From the NCBI GenBank assembly GCA_946185485.1, contig CAMHJQ010000008.1, forward strand, positions 44,498-108,497: a DNA stretch of 64,000 nucleotides, in the 5' to 3' direction. Below the pieces are notes generated by a model, which saw only the letters and a list, made by a program, of their open reading frames with translations, was not told where the DNA came from and searched no databases. The translations under genes and the position numbers were made by a program. This stretch comes from an uncultured Prevotellaceae bacterium. Its GTDB lineage: Bacteria; Bacteroidota; Bacteroidia; Bacteroidales; Bacteroidaceae. Within the stretch, counting starts at the first letter, position 1. Each line of letters begins with the position of its first letter. Positions 52,317 through 60,778 of this stretch are shown in pieces.

Positions 52317-52808
52317 ATGGCAGCAGTAGGTGCATATCCTGAGACAGTTGAGACTCGTCTTTATTGGAACTTGCTAAAAGACCTTAGTGACAATATAAAG
52401 GTTCAGCTTTTTGTGAAATTAAAGGACTCGTTGTTATCTGAAAGCAATGAGACTGTTGATGCTGATGCTCAGGCTGCTTACTACGCCATACTTGACAAAC
52501 TGAAAACTTACCAAAGTTACACAAAAGGGTGGGATGGTGAGGATGCCAGTCCTCTGACAGAAAAGGTGAAAGATAATTTCAGACTTGTGCTGGAGGTGAT
52601 TGATAAGCACTTGCTGCAAGGACTCACTATTTATCCCGAAACAAACGGAACACTACTTATTGACTGCACAAAACGTGAGGCGGGAATCAGCTTAGGTGAT
52701 AAGAAATTCTCGTATTACGAGATTGACGATGGCAAAGTGACAGGTGAAAATGACATACCTTTCACTGTTTCTGCATTTACCAAGGTCATAGAGCAAATCA
52801 ATCGGTAA
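52317..52808 (+). CDS. Unknown protein, first of a two-gene unit
   Basis: 163 residues from the ATG at 52317 (MAAVGAYPETVETRLYWNLL). The N-terminal segment DLSDNIKVQLFVKLKDSLL is like the start of some antitoxin-like proteins; the middle has QSYTKGWDGEDASPLTEKV, a GWDGxxAxP motif seen in many uncharacterised proteins, and the end is a mixed alpha/beta part with LTIYPETNGTLLIDC. The next gene begins 3 bp after its stop. Possibly a toxin-antitoxin-like or defence pair; no firm function. Confidence 0.65.
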   Translation: MAAVGAYPETVETRLYWNLLKDLSDNIKVQLFVKLKDSLLSESNETVDADAQAAYYAILDKLKTYQSYTKGWDGEDASPLTEKVKDNFRLVLEVIDKHLLQGLTIYPETNGTLLIDCTKREAGISLGDKKFSYYEIDDGKVTGENDIPFTVSAFTKVIEQINR

Positions 52809-52811
52809 GCA

Positions 52812-53294
52812 ATGGAATTAGCTGCAATTGAGAATGTTGTCAGGGTTGTATTCCCTCTCACCATGATAAGAGAAGGGGAATTGTTGCCTGCTGCATTTAA
52901 GTTGCGTGAGCGACAGGATGGGTCAGAGAAATACATTTCTGTGTTCCGCCAGTTTGCAGAGTCTTTCGATACAGACATCAAAAGTTTCGACAAGGGGCGC
53001 AATCTTCCGTGTTGTATTGTGAATGTTGGTGAGGTAAACAGTATAGAACTGTCAATAGCAGACAATGCGGTCGTTTATCGGGTAAAAGCTGTTCCTACTG
53101 CTACGGTCCGGTCGCATGGCGGTATTTTCATAAGCATTGGCGGGTTACCGTTAGAAGGCTGCGGCTCAAAAGCATTCGAGTCTCTAAATATTGGTGAAGA
53201 AGCATCTTTCCATCTTCTTGCCATTCGTCGTAAGTTGGTTGGTATAGCTAAGAGGCGTATGACAACTGTGGAGAGACTGCTGGCAGACGAGTAA
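52812..53294 (+). CDS. Unknown protein, second of a two-gene unit
   Basis: 160 residues (MELAAIENVVRVVFPLTMIR). Contains LPAAFKLRERQDGSEKYISV and FISIGGLPLEGCGS, and a basic C-terminus (LAIRRKLVGIAKRRMTTVER). No catalytic motif recognised. Linked to the upstream gene by a 3-bp gap. The two genes stand where a cargo unit would stand between the wcaJ relic and the degT relic. Confidence 0.65.
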   Translation: MELAAIENVVRVVFPLTMIREGELLPAAFKLRERQDGSEKYISVFRQFAESFDTDIKSFDKGRNLPCCIVNVGEVNSIELSIADNAVVYRVKAVPTATVRSHGGIFISIGGLPLEGCGSKAFESLNIGEEASFHLLAIRRKLVGIAKRRMTTVERLLADE

Positions 53295-53567
53295 CACCAG
53301 AGTATGTGTATAGAATGTGGGGAGGAAGTGTTCCACTTGAAGATATAGAGGCTGGATTAAAGGATGCTATCCTTTAAAACCTTTTTTTCTGTTCATTTCT
53401 CTCGTGCAAGAGAAAAGGAACCAAAGAGTGCACTACCCCCAGGCCCCCTAGATAGGGGATGCAACTGAAAAATGCAGAAACCGCCATTTTTCAGGGTTTT
53501 GGTAAAGACCACAAAGCTTTCGCCCTTCGGGTGGCCTTTGAGTTTCTATATGGCTGGCGCAATGAAA
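53295..53567 (+). repeat. degT 3' relic joined to repeat R1, copy B
   Basis: From 53358 the sequence TAAAGGATGCTATCCTTTAA (KDAIL and stop) is identical to the end of the degT gene at 50861-50880, and the identity continues through the whole of R1 to 53567. The bases before 53358 are not similar to degT, so only the last few codons remain. Confidence 0.8.
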
Positions 53568-53838
53568 CAAGTCAATTTACCCATGTAATGAAACGGTGAC
53601 AAATTGTCACCAGTTGAAACGAAAGATATCATTCGCGTACCTGCTGAAAAGCAGGTCTACGTTATAATGATAGTTTACTTCCGTTCATTTCTCTCGTGCA
53701 AGAGAAAAGGAACCAAAGAGTGCACTACCCCCAGGCCCCCTAGATAGGGGATGCAACTGAAAAATGCAGAAACCGCCATTTTTCAGGGTTTTGGTAAAGA
53801 CCACAAAGCTTTCGCCCTTCGGGTGGCCTTTGAGTTTC
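53568..53838 (+). repeat. Palindrome, hairpin and repeat R1, copy C
   Basis: 53595-53611 is the perfect palindrome GGTGACAAATTGTCACC, related to the one at 27462-27486. A hairpin ACCTGCT-GAAA-AGCAGGT lies at 53639-53656. R1 copy C runs 53683-53838, lacking the first part and stopping exactly at the stop codon of the minus-strand ATPase gene. Confidence 0.8.
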
Positions 53839-54966
53839 TTAGCCAAGGAAACTGTCAACATTATGAGGTGTGATGACTTGAAACGCTGCGGTAGGATAGG
53901 AGGTGGCGAAAACTGCGGGACATTTGACGTTCACCTTGCGGTCGTTCCACTTGAATTCGAAGGCCTGCAACAACCCGTCTTCCTCCTCCACGTAGTCAAT
54001 TTCCTTTTGCTGCTGTGTGCGCCAGAACCATGCGTGAGCAAATCTGCCTTGATAAGCTATTTGTTTCATGCGCTCGGAAATACAATAGTTTTCCCACAGT
54101 GCACCAGCATCGGTTCGACTCTCTATCTGTGTCAGGTTGCCAATGACTGCATTACGAATGCCTAAATCCCAAAAGTATATTTTGCGACTGCTCTTCAGCT
54201 CGTTACGCAAATTTCGGCTGAAACTGCCTAATCGAAATATGATATACGATTTCTCCAGTATGTCAATATAGCGCTCAACGGTTTTGGGGTCGAGACCTAT
54301 AAGCTGGGCGACCTCGTTGTAACTGACTTGGCTACCAATCTGGAAGGCAAGAGCCTGCAATAGTCGTGTCAACTTGTCTGGTTTGCTGATACCCTCCATG
54401 GAAAGTATGTCGCGGTAGAGGTAGCTGTCGGTGAGTTCTTTAAGCACGACGCGCTCATCGCCAGGGCTGCTGACGACTTCAGGGTAGTAGCCGTAAACCA
54501 TGCGGTGGGGCAGCAGACGCAACTCGTCGATCAACCCATGATGGTCAACCATCTCGGAAAAAGTAAGGGGAAACATACGGAATTCACGCTTGCGACCTGT
54601 CAAAGGCTCGTTAACTCTGCTTGAGAGTTCAAGAGAGCTGCTACCAGTGGCTATGACCTGTACATCTTTCACTTGGTCAGTGACCAATTTCAGACGGAGA
54701 CCAATGTCGGTTATGCGTTGTGCCTCGTCAACTACAAGGATACGCTTGTTGCCAAGAATGGCACGGATGCGAGTTGAGGTCATCTGACTAAACATTTGCT
54801 GTACGTCCAAGTCGTCACCATTTAGCCATAGCACATCGTCGCGTGTTCCGAGTATCGTATTAAGCAAAGTGGATTTGCCTACCTGACGTGCTCCCATCAA
54901 AACAATGGCCTTTCCAGACCCAATGATATGGGTGATGGATTCTTCAAGAGTTCTGCGTATCATCAT
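53839..54966 (-). CDS. AAA ATPase with DUF4143 (AAA_14 family)
   Basis: 375 residues. Walker A VLMGARQVGKSTLLN, Walker B RILVVDEAQRI, sensor region VIATGSSSLELSSRVNEPL, then TGRKREFRMFPLTFSEM typical of this family, a winged-helix part (SYNEVAQLIGLDPKTVERYI) and the C-terminal DUF4143 with YFWDLGIRNAV and a PD-(D/E)XK-like EIDYVEEEDGLLQAFEFKW. Function of the family is not known; it is abundant and mobile in Bacteroidota and archaea. The C-terminal end abuts R1 copy C. Confidence 0.9.
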   Translation of the reverse strand: MMIRRTLEESITHIIGSGKAIVLMGARQVGKSTLLNTILGTRDDVLWLNGDDLDVQQMFSQMTSTRIRAILGNKRILVVDEAQRITDIGLRLKLVTDQVKDVQVIATGSSSLELSSRVNEPLTGRKREFRMFPLTFSEMVDHHGLIDELRLLPHRMVYGYYPEVVSSPGDERVVLKELTDSYLYRDILSMEGISKPDKLTRLLQALAFQIGSQVSYNEVAQLIGLDPKTVERYIDILEKSYIIFRLGSFSRNLRNELKSSRKIYFWDLGIRNAVIGNLTQIESRTDAGALWENYCISERMKQIAYQGRFAHAWFWRTQQQKEIDYVEEEDGLLQAFEFKWNDRKVNVKCPAVFATSYPTAAFQVITPHNVDSFLG

Positions 54967-54997
54967 CTTAATTGCTTTTTATTACGTTATAACGCTG

Positions 54998-55005
54998 CAA
55001 AGATA
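54998..55005 (-). promoter_or_regulatory. -7 box TATCTTTG for the ATPase gene
   Basis: Minus-strand TATCTTTG 32 bp upstream of the start at 54966. Confidence 0.7.
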
Positions 55006-55021
55006 AACAAATGAGACGGAA

Positions 55022-55085
55022 AATCCAAAAATATTATAAGTTTTTTGGAATTGAATCCAAAAATATTATAAGAATTTCGGAATTC
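55022..55085 (+). repeat. Two tandem 32-bp direct repeats
   Basis: AATCCAAAAATATTATAAG occurs at 55022-55040 and again at 55054-55072, each followed by a related GGAATT-containing tail. The 32-bp spacing is about three helical turns. The repeats lie in the divergent region between the ATPase and helicase genes and could be an operator. Confidence 0.75.
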
Positions 55086-55128
55086 TCCGGGGGAAGGTCA
55101 GTGACATGAACATATATAGACTGAAATA

Positions 55129-57051
55129 ATGAGACAACTGAGAGACTATCAGGTGGAGATGCTTGACAGGCTGGAGAAGGCTTGGCAACGGTGGCGGAGC
55201 GTGATGGTGCAGATGCCGACAGGAACGGGGAAGACGTACCTGATGGCGGAGGCTATCAGAAGTGAAGAGCGAAGGGTGAAGAGTGAAGAATTTGCTTCCG
55301 CTCGACATGCTGACAGTTCGCCAGGTGGTGTGCTGATCGTGGCGCACAGACGGGAGCTGCTGGACCAGATACGAGGAACAGTGAGGCACTTCGGGATAGA
55401 CATGGAGGAAAACCATATCGTGGTAGAAAGCATACAGAAACTGTCACGAGATGCCGAAGGCATCAATCCGTCCCTGGTCATCGTTGACGAGGCGCACCAT
55501 GCACTGGCGAAGTCGTACCGGTGGATGTGGGAACAGTGGCCCAAGGCACGGTTCCTCGGACTGACAGCGACACCATGCAGGCTGAACAACGCTCCCTTCA
55601 CAGACTTGTTTGACACGCTGCTGCAGTCGTACTCCATTCAGGGGTTTATTGACAGGGGGTGGCTGTCAGACTTCGAATATGTATCGGCAAGTCCCGAGAG
55701 TGCGGAGCTGCGCCGGGTGGCCACGCTCAGGAAACGGGGTGTGGACGGGGACTACCAAGCGAAAGAGCTGGTAACGGTGATGGATGTGCCGGAGTCGATA
55801 GCGCACCTGTATGATACGTACCAGCGGTTTGCTGACGGAAAGAAGGGCATCGTCTATGCCATCAACCGTGAGCATGCACGGCATATCGTAGAACACTACC
55901 GGGAACAGGGCGTGAACTGCTGCCTCATTGACAGCAAGACGCCGGCAGAAGAGCGGCGCAGGATGGTGGAGGCGTTCAAGCACGAAGGGGATGGACCGCG
56001 GGTGCTGGTGAACGTGGACATCTTCGACGAGGGCTTTGACGTGCCGGAGGTGGAATTCATACAGCTGGCACGACCGACACTGTCGCTGAGCAAATACCTG
56101 CAGCAGGTGGGACGTGGCATGCGGGTGTCACCAGGGAAGCCGCAGGTGCTCATCATCGACAATGTGGGACTGTACCAGACCTTCGGACTGCCTACGGAAG
56201 AGCGCGAGTGGCGACAGCTGTTCTACGGCAGGCTCTCCGGCAGGGGGGATGCCAGCAGCGGACGCTATGTGGTGCTGGACGACAGCAGACAGGAGAAGGA
56301 ACTGGTGAACCTGGAGATGGTACGCATCAAGAAGGGGGGACAGAAAAATGCCGGCTTGGAGATATTCCTGAAGAACGGCTGCTATGGCGTGATCAACGGC
56401 AGCAAGGTGACTTGCATGCCACGCTTTAAGAAGATCGTGAGGCTGGAGGACCAGAGCGGCTACTTTGCCGCCGGCATCTATGGGGGCAAACAGGATGACA
56501 TCTACGTGGAGTATGCCTCGCTGATAGACAGGAAGGGCGTGGACCTGAAGCTGCGACTCTTCAGGGACGTGAAGTGGAAGAACGGCTATTTCTACAGCTG
56601 CTACAAGCGGCCGGGATACAAGGAGGATGACTATTTCTGGTCGGTCTACTGGGACCCGAAGGGGAACTGCTATTACGACTACGACCCGGAATTCCAGATG
56701 GTGGGCGGCGTGGAGGTGGCCTATGCCAGCGAACATGCGCGGCCTGACAAGCTATGCTATAAGCTGCGGCAGAGTACGGGGATGGTGAGTCCGAGGTTTA
56801 AAGTGCATGACATCTTCTACAATCGGAACGTCATCGTGGCACGTGACTATCTGATTGTGAAGAAGGACCATAACCATGCTTACCAGATATGTGCGTTCCT
56901 GAGTGACAGCGTCTTGGTGCGGCAGGAAAGCGACCACGGATTCCAGCAGATCTTCATGGATGGCAGAAAGGGGGAGTGCTTCCGACGTATTCCGCCGGAT
57001 GCCAAGCGGTCTATCCTACAGGTTCAGCAGCTGGGGCTGAAACGAGCCTGA
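55129..57051 (+). CDS. DEAD/DEAH-box superfamily II helicase with repeat-derived insertion
   Basis: 640 residues. Helicase motifs: Q-like LRDYQVEML, I VQMPTGTGKTYLMAEAI, Ia LIVAHRRELLDQI, II LVIVDEAHHA, III GLTATPCR, IV-VI with NVDIFDEGFDVPEV and QQVGRGMR. The C-terminal third (about 400-640) is a beta-rich region of unknown role. Between motifs I and Ia about 23 residues (RSEERRVKSEEFASARHADS) are inserted, encoded by GAGTGAA/GGGTGAA heptads (55256-55292). Role in nucleic-acid processing; no restriction partner is adjacent. Confidence 0.88.
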   Translation: MRQLRDYQVEMLDRLEKAWQRWRSVMVQMPTGTGKTYLMAEAIRSEERRVKSEEFASARHADSSPGGVLIVAHRRELLDQIRGTVRHFGIDMEENHIVVESIQKLSRDAEGINPSLVIVDEAHHALAKSYRWMWEQWPKARFLGLTATPCRLNNAPFTDLFDTLLQSYSIQGFIDRGWLSDFEYVSASPESAELRRVATLRKRGVDGDYQAKELVTVMDVPESIAHLYDTYQRFADGKKGIVYAINREHARHIVEHYREQGVNCCLIDSKTPAEERRRMVEAFKHEGDGPRVLVNVDIFDEGFDVPEVEFIQLARPTLSLSKYLQQVGRGMRVSPGKPQVLIIDNVGLYQTFGLPTEEREWRQLFYGRLSGRGDASSGRYVVLDDSRQEKELVNLEMVRIKKGGQKNAGLEIFLKNGCYGVINGSKVTCMPRFKKIVRLEDQSGYFAAGIYGGKQDDIYVEYASLIDRKGVDLKLRLFRDVKWKNGYFYSCYKRPGYKEDDYFWSVYWDPKGNCYYDYDPEFQMVGGVEVAYASEHARPDKLCYKLRQSTGMVSPRFKVHDIFYNRNVIVARDYLIVKKDHNHAYQICAFLSDSVLVRQESDHGFQQIFMDGRKGECFRRIPPDAKRSILQVQQLGLKRA

Positions 57052-57075
57052 CAGGTAGCCATACAGGGGAGAAAG

Positions 57076-57121
57076 AATCACGAGAGCCGGGATTGCAAGG
57101 ATGCAGTCCCGGCTCTCGTGA
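57076..57121. terminator. Bidirectional terminator between helicase and nadB
   Basis: ATCACGAGAGCCGGGATTGC pairs with GCAGTCCCGGCTCTCGTGAT around a 6-nt loop (one G-T pair). It lies between convergent genes. Confidence 0.85.
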
Positions 57122-57137
57122 TATTCAGCGCTTCGTA

Positions 57138-58793
57138 CTACTTCTTGTCGTAGGCGTGCAGGGGGTAGTCGGTGGTGAAGTGGAGGCCGCGGCACTCCTT
57201 ACGCTCCAGGGCCCAGCGGGTGATGAGGTAGCCCACATTGATCATGTTGCGCAGTTCGCAGATGTCGCGGGTGGGACGAACGCGCTTAAAAAGGCGCTCC
57301 GTCTCTTCGTAGAGCATGTCCAGACGGTCCCAGGCACGGTGCAGACGCAGGTCGCTGCGCACGATGCCGACGTAGTTGGACATAATCTGGTTCACTTCCT
57401 TGACGCTCTGCGTAATCAGCACCTTCTCCTCGTTGGTCATCGTACCCTCGTCGTTCCATTCCGGTACGCGTTCGTTGAAGTCGTAGAGGTCGACATGTGC
57501 CAGGGAGTCCTTGGCAGCGGTGTCGGCATAGACGACGGCCTCGATGAGGGAGTTGGAGGCCAGACGGTTGCCGCCATGCAGACCGGTGCATGAACACTCA
57601 CCAAGGGCATAGAGGCGCTCGATGCTGGACTGTCCGTTGAGGTCGACCTTGATGCCGCCGCACATATAATGGGCTGCGGGGCGCACGGGGATGTAGTCGG
57701 TGGTGATATCGATGCCGATGCTGAGGCACTTCTGGTAGATGTTGGGGAAGTGCTTCTTGGTCTCGGCAGGATCCTTATGGGTGACGTCCAGACAGACGTG
57801 GTCCAGACCGTGGATCTTCATCTCCTTGTCGATGGCACGGGCGACGATGTCGCGTGGAGCCAGCGAGAGACGCTCGTCGTATTTCTCCATGAAGGTCTCG
57901 CCGTTGGGCAGCTTCAGGATGCCGCCGTAGCCGCGCATGGCCTCGGTGATGAGGTAGGCGGGATGTGTCTCCTGGGGGTTGTGGAGCACCGTGGGGTGGA
58001 ACTGCACGAACTCCATGTCGGCCACCGTTCCCTTGGCACGGTAGACCATGGCGATGCCGTCGCCCGTGGCAATGACGGGGTTCGACGTAGTCATGTAGAC
58101 GGCACCGCAGCCACCAGTACACATAACGGTGATTTTAGCCAGATAGGTGTCAACACGTCCTTCTTTAACTTCTTTAACTCCGTTAACTTCTTTAACTACT
58201 TGAGGCGTAAGCACGTAGGCACCGTAGCACTGGATATTGGGGGAGCGGCGGGTGACGCGGACACCCAAGTGGTGCTGGGTGATGATTTCCACGGCGAAGT
58301 GGTTCTCCTTGACCTCGATGTCGGGGCAGTTGCGCACGGCCTCCATGAGGCCGCGCTGGATTTCGGCACCCGTGTCGTCGGCATGGTGCAGGATGCGGAA
58401 CTCCGAGTGGCCGCCCTCGCGGTGCAGGTCGAAATCACCACCGTCCTTGCGGTCGAAGTTGACGCCCCAGCTGACCAGTTCCTCAATCTGGGCGGGAGCC
58501 TGGCGTACCACCTGCTCGACGGCAGCGCGGTCGCTGATGTAGTCGCCGGCAATGAGTGTGTCGGCGATATGCTTGTCGAAGGTGTCGACCTTCATGTTGG
58601 TGACGCTGGCGACGCCGCCCTGGGCGAACGACGTGTTGGCTTCGTCGAGACTGGCCTTGCAGATCATGCAGATGCGAGGCTTTTGGCTTTTGGCTGTCGC
58701 CTCTTTGCTGTGGAGACCACGTGCCACCTTCAAGGCATAACTCATGCCGGCAACACCGGCACCGATAATAAGAAAGTCGTACTTGTAAACCAT
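57138..58793 (-). CDS. nadB: L-aspartate oxidase
   Basis: 551 residues. FAD-binding IIGAGVAGMSYALKVA, the family motif SFAQGGVASVTNMKVD, the active-site region DLHREGGHSEFRILHH, and PAAHYMCGGIKVDLNG. NadB oxidises L-aspartate to iminoaspartate, which NadA turns into quinolinate for NAD synthesis. Two stretches look like additions: HSKEATAKSQKP near residue 30 (GGCTTTT heptads, 58678-58705) and QVVKEVNGVKEVKE near residue 203 (CTTTAACTT 9-bp units, 58155-58202). nadA is not adjacent. Divergent from the next gene with a shared promoter region. Confidence 0.95.
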   Translation of the reverse strand: MVYKYDFLIIGAGVAGMSYALKVARGLHSKEATAKSQKPRICMICKASLDEANTSFAQGGVASVTNMKVDTFDKHIADTLIAGDYISDRAAVEQVVRQAPAQIEELVSWGVNFDRKDGGDFDLHREGGHSEFRILHHADDTGAEIQRGLMEAVRNCPDIEVKENHFAVEIITQHHLGVRVTRRSPNIQCYGAYVLTPQVVKEVNGVKEVKEGRVDTYLAKITVMCTGGCGAVYMTTSNPVIATGDGIAMVYRAKGTVADMEFVQFHPTVLHNPQETHPAYLITEAMRGYGGILKLPNGETFMEKYDERLSLAPRDIVARAIDKEMKIHGLDHVCLDVTHKDPAETKKHFPNIYQKCLSIGIDITTDYIPVRPAAHYMCGGIKVDLNGQSSIERLYALGECSCTGLHGGNRLASNSLIEAVVYADTAAKDSLAHVDLYDFNERVPEWNDEGTMTNEEKVLITQSVKEVNQIMSNYVGIVRSDLRLHRAWDRLDMLYEETERLFKRVRPTRDICELRNMINVGYLITRWALERKECRGLHFTTDYPLHAYDKK

Positions 58794-58815
58794 AGGTTTT
58801 TACTGTTATAACGTT

Positions 58816-58879
58816 GCAAAGGTACAAAATAATTGATAATTGACAATTGATAATTGATAATTATTTTCTAATTTTGCAG
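58816..58879. promoter_or_regulatory. Divergent promoter cassette, copy 1 (nadB / dacB-like)
   Basis: Minus -7 box TACCTTTG (58817-58824) for nadB and plus -7 box TAATTTTG (58869-58876) for the carboxypeptidase gene, with AATTGAT/AATTGAC heptads between. 60 of 64 bases agree with 60697-60760. Confidence 0.8.
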
Positions 58880-58884
58880 TCGAA

Positions 58885-60045
58885 ATGAAGAAATATCTGT
58901 TTTTAACCCTTATATTTTGGCTGTCTGTGGTCGCTTTGGCACAGGACAGCCTGCGCGTAAAACTGGACTCGCTACTGCGGGACCCGATGTTTGAAACCTC
59001 GCAGGTGGGCCTGATGGTGTATGACCTGACGGCCGATTCTGCACTCTATACGTACAACCACCGACAGCTGATGAGGCCGGCATCGACCATGAAACTGGTG
59101 ACGGCCATCACGGCGCTCGACCAGCTGGGAAGCAAATACGAATACCAGACACGCATCTATTATGACGGCGACATCGTAGACTCTACGCTGACAGGGAATG
59201 TGTACTGTGTGGGGGGCTTCGACCCCTCGCTGACGTCGGACGATGTGGCGGCGCTGGCGGAATGTGTGCGACGGCTGGGAGTGGACAGCATCCATGGGTT
59301 GCTGGTGGCGGACCGCACGATGAAGGAGGCGCTGGACTATGGCGAGGGCTGGTGCTGGGATGACGACAACCCCCTGCTGACATCGCTGACAGTGGGACGG
59401 AAGAACGTGTTCCTGACCTTGTTTGCCGAGGAGGTAGCCCGGCTGGGTGTCAACCTGGAACGCGTGCGGCTGGAGGAAGGACGCCGCCAGGCCCATGCCC
59501 GTCTGCTGGCAACCTGCAAGCACCCCATCACGCTGGTGCTGGAGCGGATGATGAAGATGAGCGATAACTTCTATGCCGAGTCGATGTTCTATCAGACGGC
59601 AGCAGCGGCCGACAAGGGCGTGGCGCGTGCCGCTGATGCCCGGAACATCACCAAGCGGCTGATCAATAAGATAGGCCTGAAAGGCGACAACTACAAGATT
59701 GCCGACGGTTCAGGCCTATCGCTTTATAACTACGTGTCGCCAGAACTGCTCACCATGCTGCTGCGCTATGCCTGGCAACAGCCGGATATCAAGGATGCCC
59801 TGCTGGCATCGCTGCCCATTGCCGGGGTGGATGGCACGCTGAAAGACCGCTTGCGCGGCAATTCCACCAAGGGGAACGTGCGTGCCAAGACGGGTACGCT
59901 GACGGGCATCTCCAGTCTGGCGGGATACTGTACGGCAGCCAACGGCCATGTGCTGTGCTTCACCATCATCAACCAGGGCGTCATGCGCACCCAGCCGGGA
60001 CGAAACTTCCAGGACCGCGTCTGCCGCGTGCTCTGCGAGAATTAG
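58885..60045 (+). CDS. D-alanyl-D-alanine carboxypeptidase/endopeptidase, PBP4 (S13) family
   Basis: 386 residues with a signal peptide (MKKYLFLTLIFWLSVVALAQ). Penicillin-binding motifs: SxxK as STMK (Ser67-Lys70), SxN as SDNFYAES, KTG as RAKTGTLTGI. It trims or cleaves peptidoglycan peptides in the periplasm. Shorter than DacB of enterobacteria (about 470), as the inserted domains between the first two motifs are smaller. Its stop overlaps the stop of the opposite-strand gene at 60042-60045. Confidence 0.9.
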   Translation: MKKYLFLTLIFWLSVVALAQDSLRVKLDSLLRDPMFETSQVGLMVYDLTADSALYTYNHRQLMRPASTMKLVTAITALDQLGSKYEYQTRIYYDGDIVDSTLTGNVYCVGGFDPSLTSDDVAALAECVRRLGVDSIHGLLVADRTMKEALDYGEGWCWDDDNPLLTSLTVGRKNVFLTLFAEEVARLGVNLERVRLEEGRRQAHARLLATCKHPITLVLERMMKMSDNFYAESMFYQTAAAADKGVARAADARNITKRLINKIGLKGDNYKIADGSGLSLYNYVSPELLTMLLRYAWQQPDIKDALLASLPIAGVDGTLKDRLRGNSTKGNVRAKTGTLTGISSLAGYCTAANGHVLCFTIINQGVMRTQPGRNFQDRVCRVLCEN

Positions 60046-60647
60046 AAGTTGACACCGAAGTTCAGGAACAGGGCGTTGTTGTGGGCAGTGACACCGTCCT
60101 TGTCAGCAAAGTTGGTGACGCCAAACTGGTAGCCTAATTCCAAGTAGAGCTTGTTGTACTCAGCACCGCAACCGAACTTGAAGCCCATGTTGTTGCGGTT
60201 CGGGCGGAAAGCTCCTTCATACTCCACACCATTGATCTTGTAGTCGTAGTCGGAGCTGACAGCGTAGGCGAAGTAGGGACCGATGAACGGCAGGAGGGCA
60301 ATATTGTCGGATACCTGGAAGCCGTACTTGACCACGATGGGAATCTCGAGGTTGTTGGAGGTGATGTCGATATTGTCCTCCTTGGCACCACGCTGGGTGT
60401 AATAGAGACCGGACTCGAGGAATACAGGAGTCGATTGTGACAGGCGCAGGCCAATGATACCGGCGAGGGTCATACCAATCTTCGAACCTACTGAGACGTC
60501 ACCGCTGACGGAAGCACTGGTACCACCGAAGCGCACACCATAATACAGATTTTCCTTACTCAGGTCGAAACCGCCACTGGAGAACTGGGCGAACGTAGGT
60601 ACAGCCATCAGGACTGCTACCAATGATACTAAAAGTTTTTTCATCAT
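60042..60647 (-). CDS. Outer-membrane beta-barrel protein (OMP_b-brl_2-like)
   Basis: 201 residues, signal peptide MKKLLVSLVAVLMAVPTFAQ. Alternating strands such as LYYGVRFGGTSASVSGDVSV, FLESGLYYTQRGAK, IPIVVKYGFQV and LYLELGYQFGVTNF, ending in an aromatic residue (NALFLNFGVNF), the mark of an outer-membrane barrel. Probably an eight-stranded barrel of the porin-like PF13568 group; function unknown. Convergent with the carboxypeptidase gene, divergent from mutY. Confidence 0.85.
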   Translation of the reverse strand: MMKKLLVSLVAVLMAVPTFAQFSSGGFDLSKENLYYGVRFGGTSASVSGDVSVGSKIGMTLAGIIGLRLSQSTPVFLESGLYYTQRGAKEDNIDITSNNLEIPIVVKYGFQVSDNIALLPFIGPYFAYAVSSDYDYKINGVEYEGAFRPNRNNMGFKFGCGAEYNKLYLELGYQFGVTNFADKDGVTAHNNALFLNFGVNF

Positions 60648-60696
60648 GCTGTAATATTTTTATTGTGAATGAATCATCATTCGATGTTATGACGGT

Positions 60697-60760
60697 GCAA
60701 AGATACAAAATAATTGATAATTGACAATTGATAATTGATATTTATTTTGTACTTTTGCAG
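60697..60760. promoter_or_regulatory. Divergent promoter cassette, copy 2 (outer-membrane protein / mutY)
   Basis: Minus -7 box TATCTTTG (60698-60705) and plus -7 box TACTTTTG (60750-60757) with the same AATTGAT heptads between. 60 of 64 bases agree with 58816-58879. Confidence 0.8.
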
Positions 60761-60778
60761 CCAAAAAGTGACAGAACA

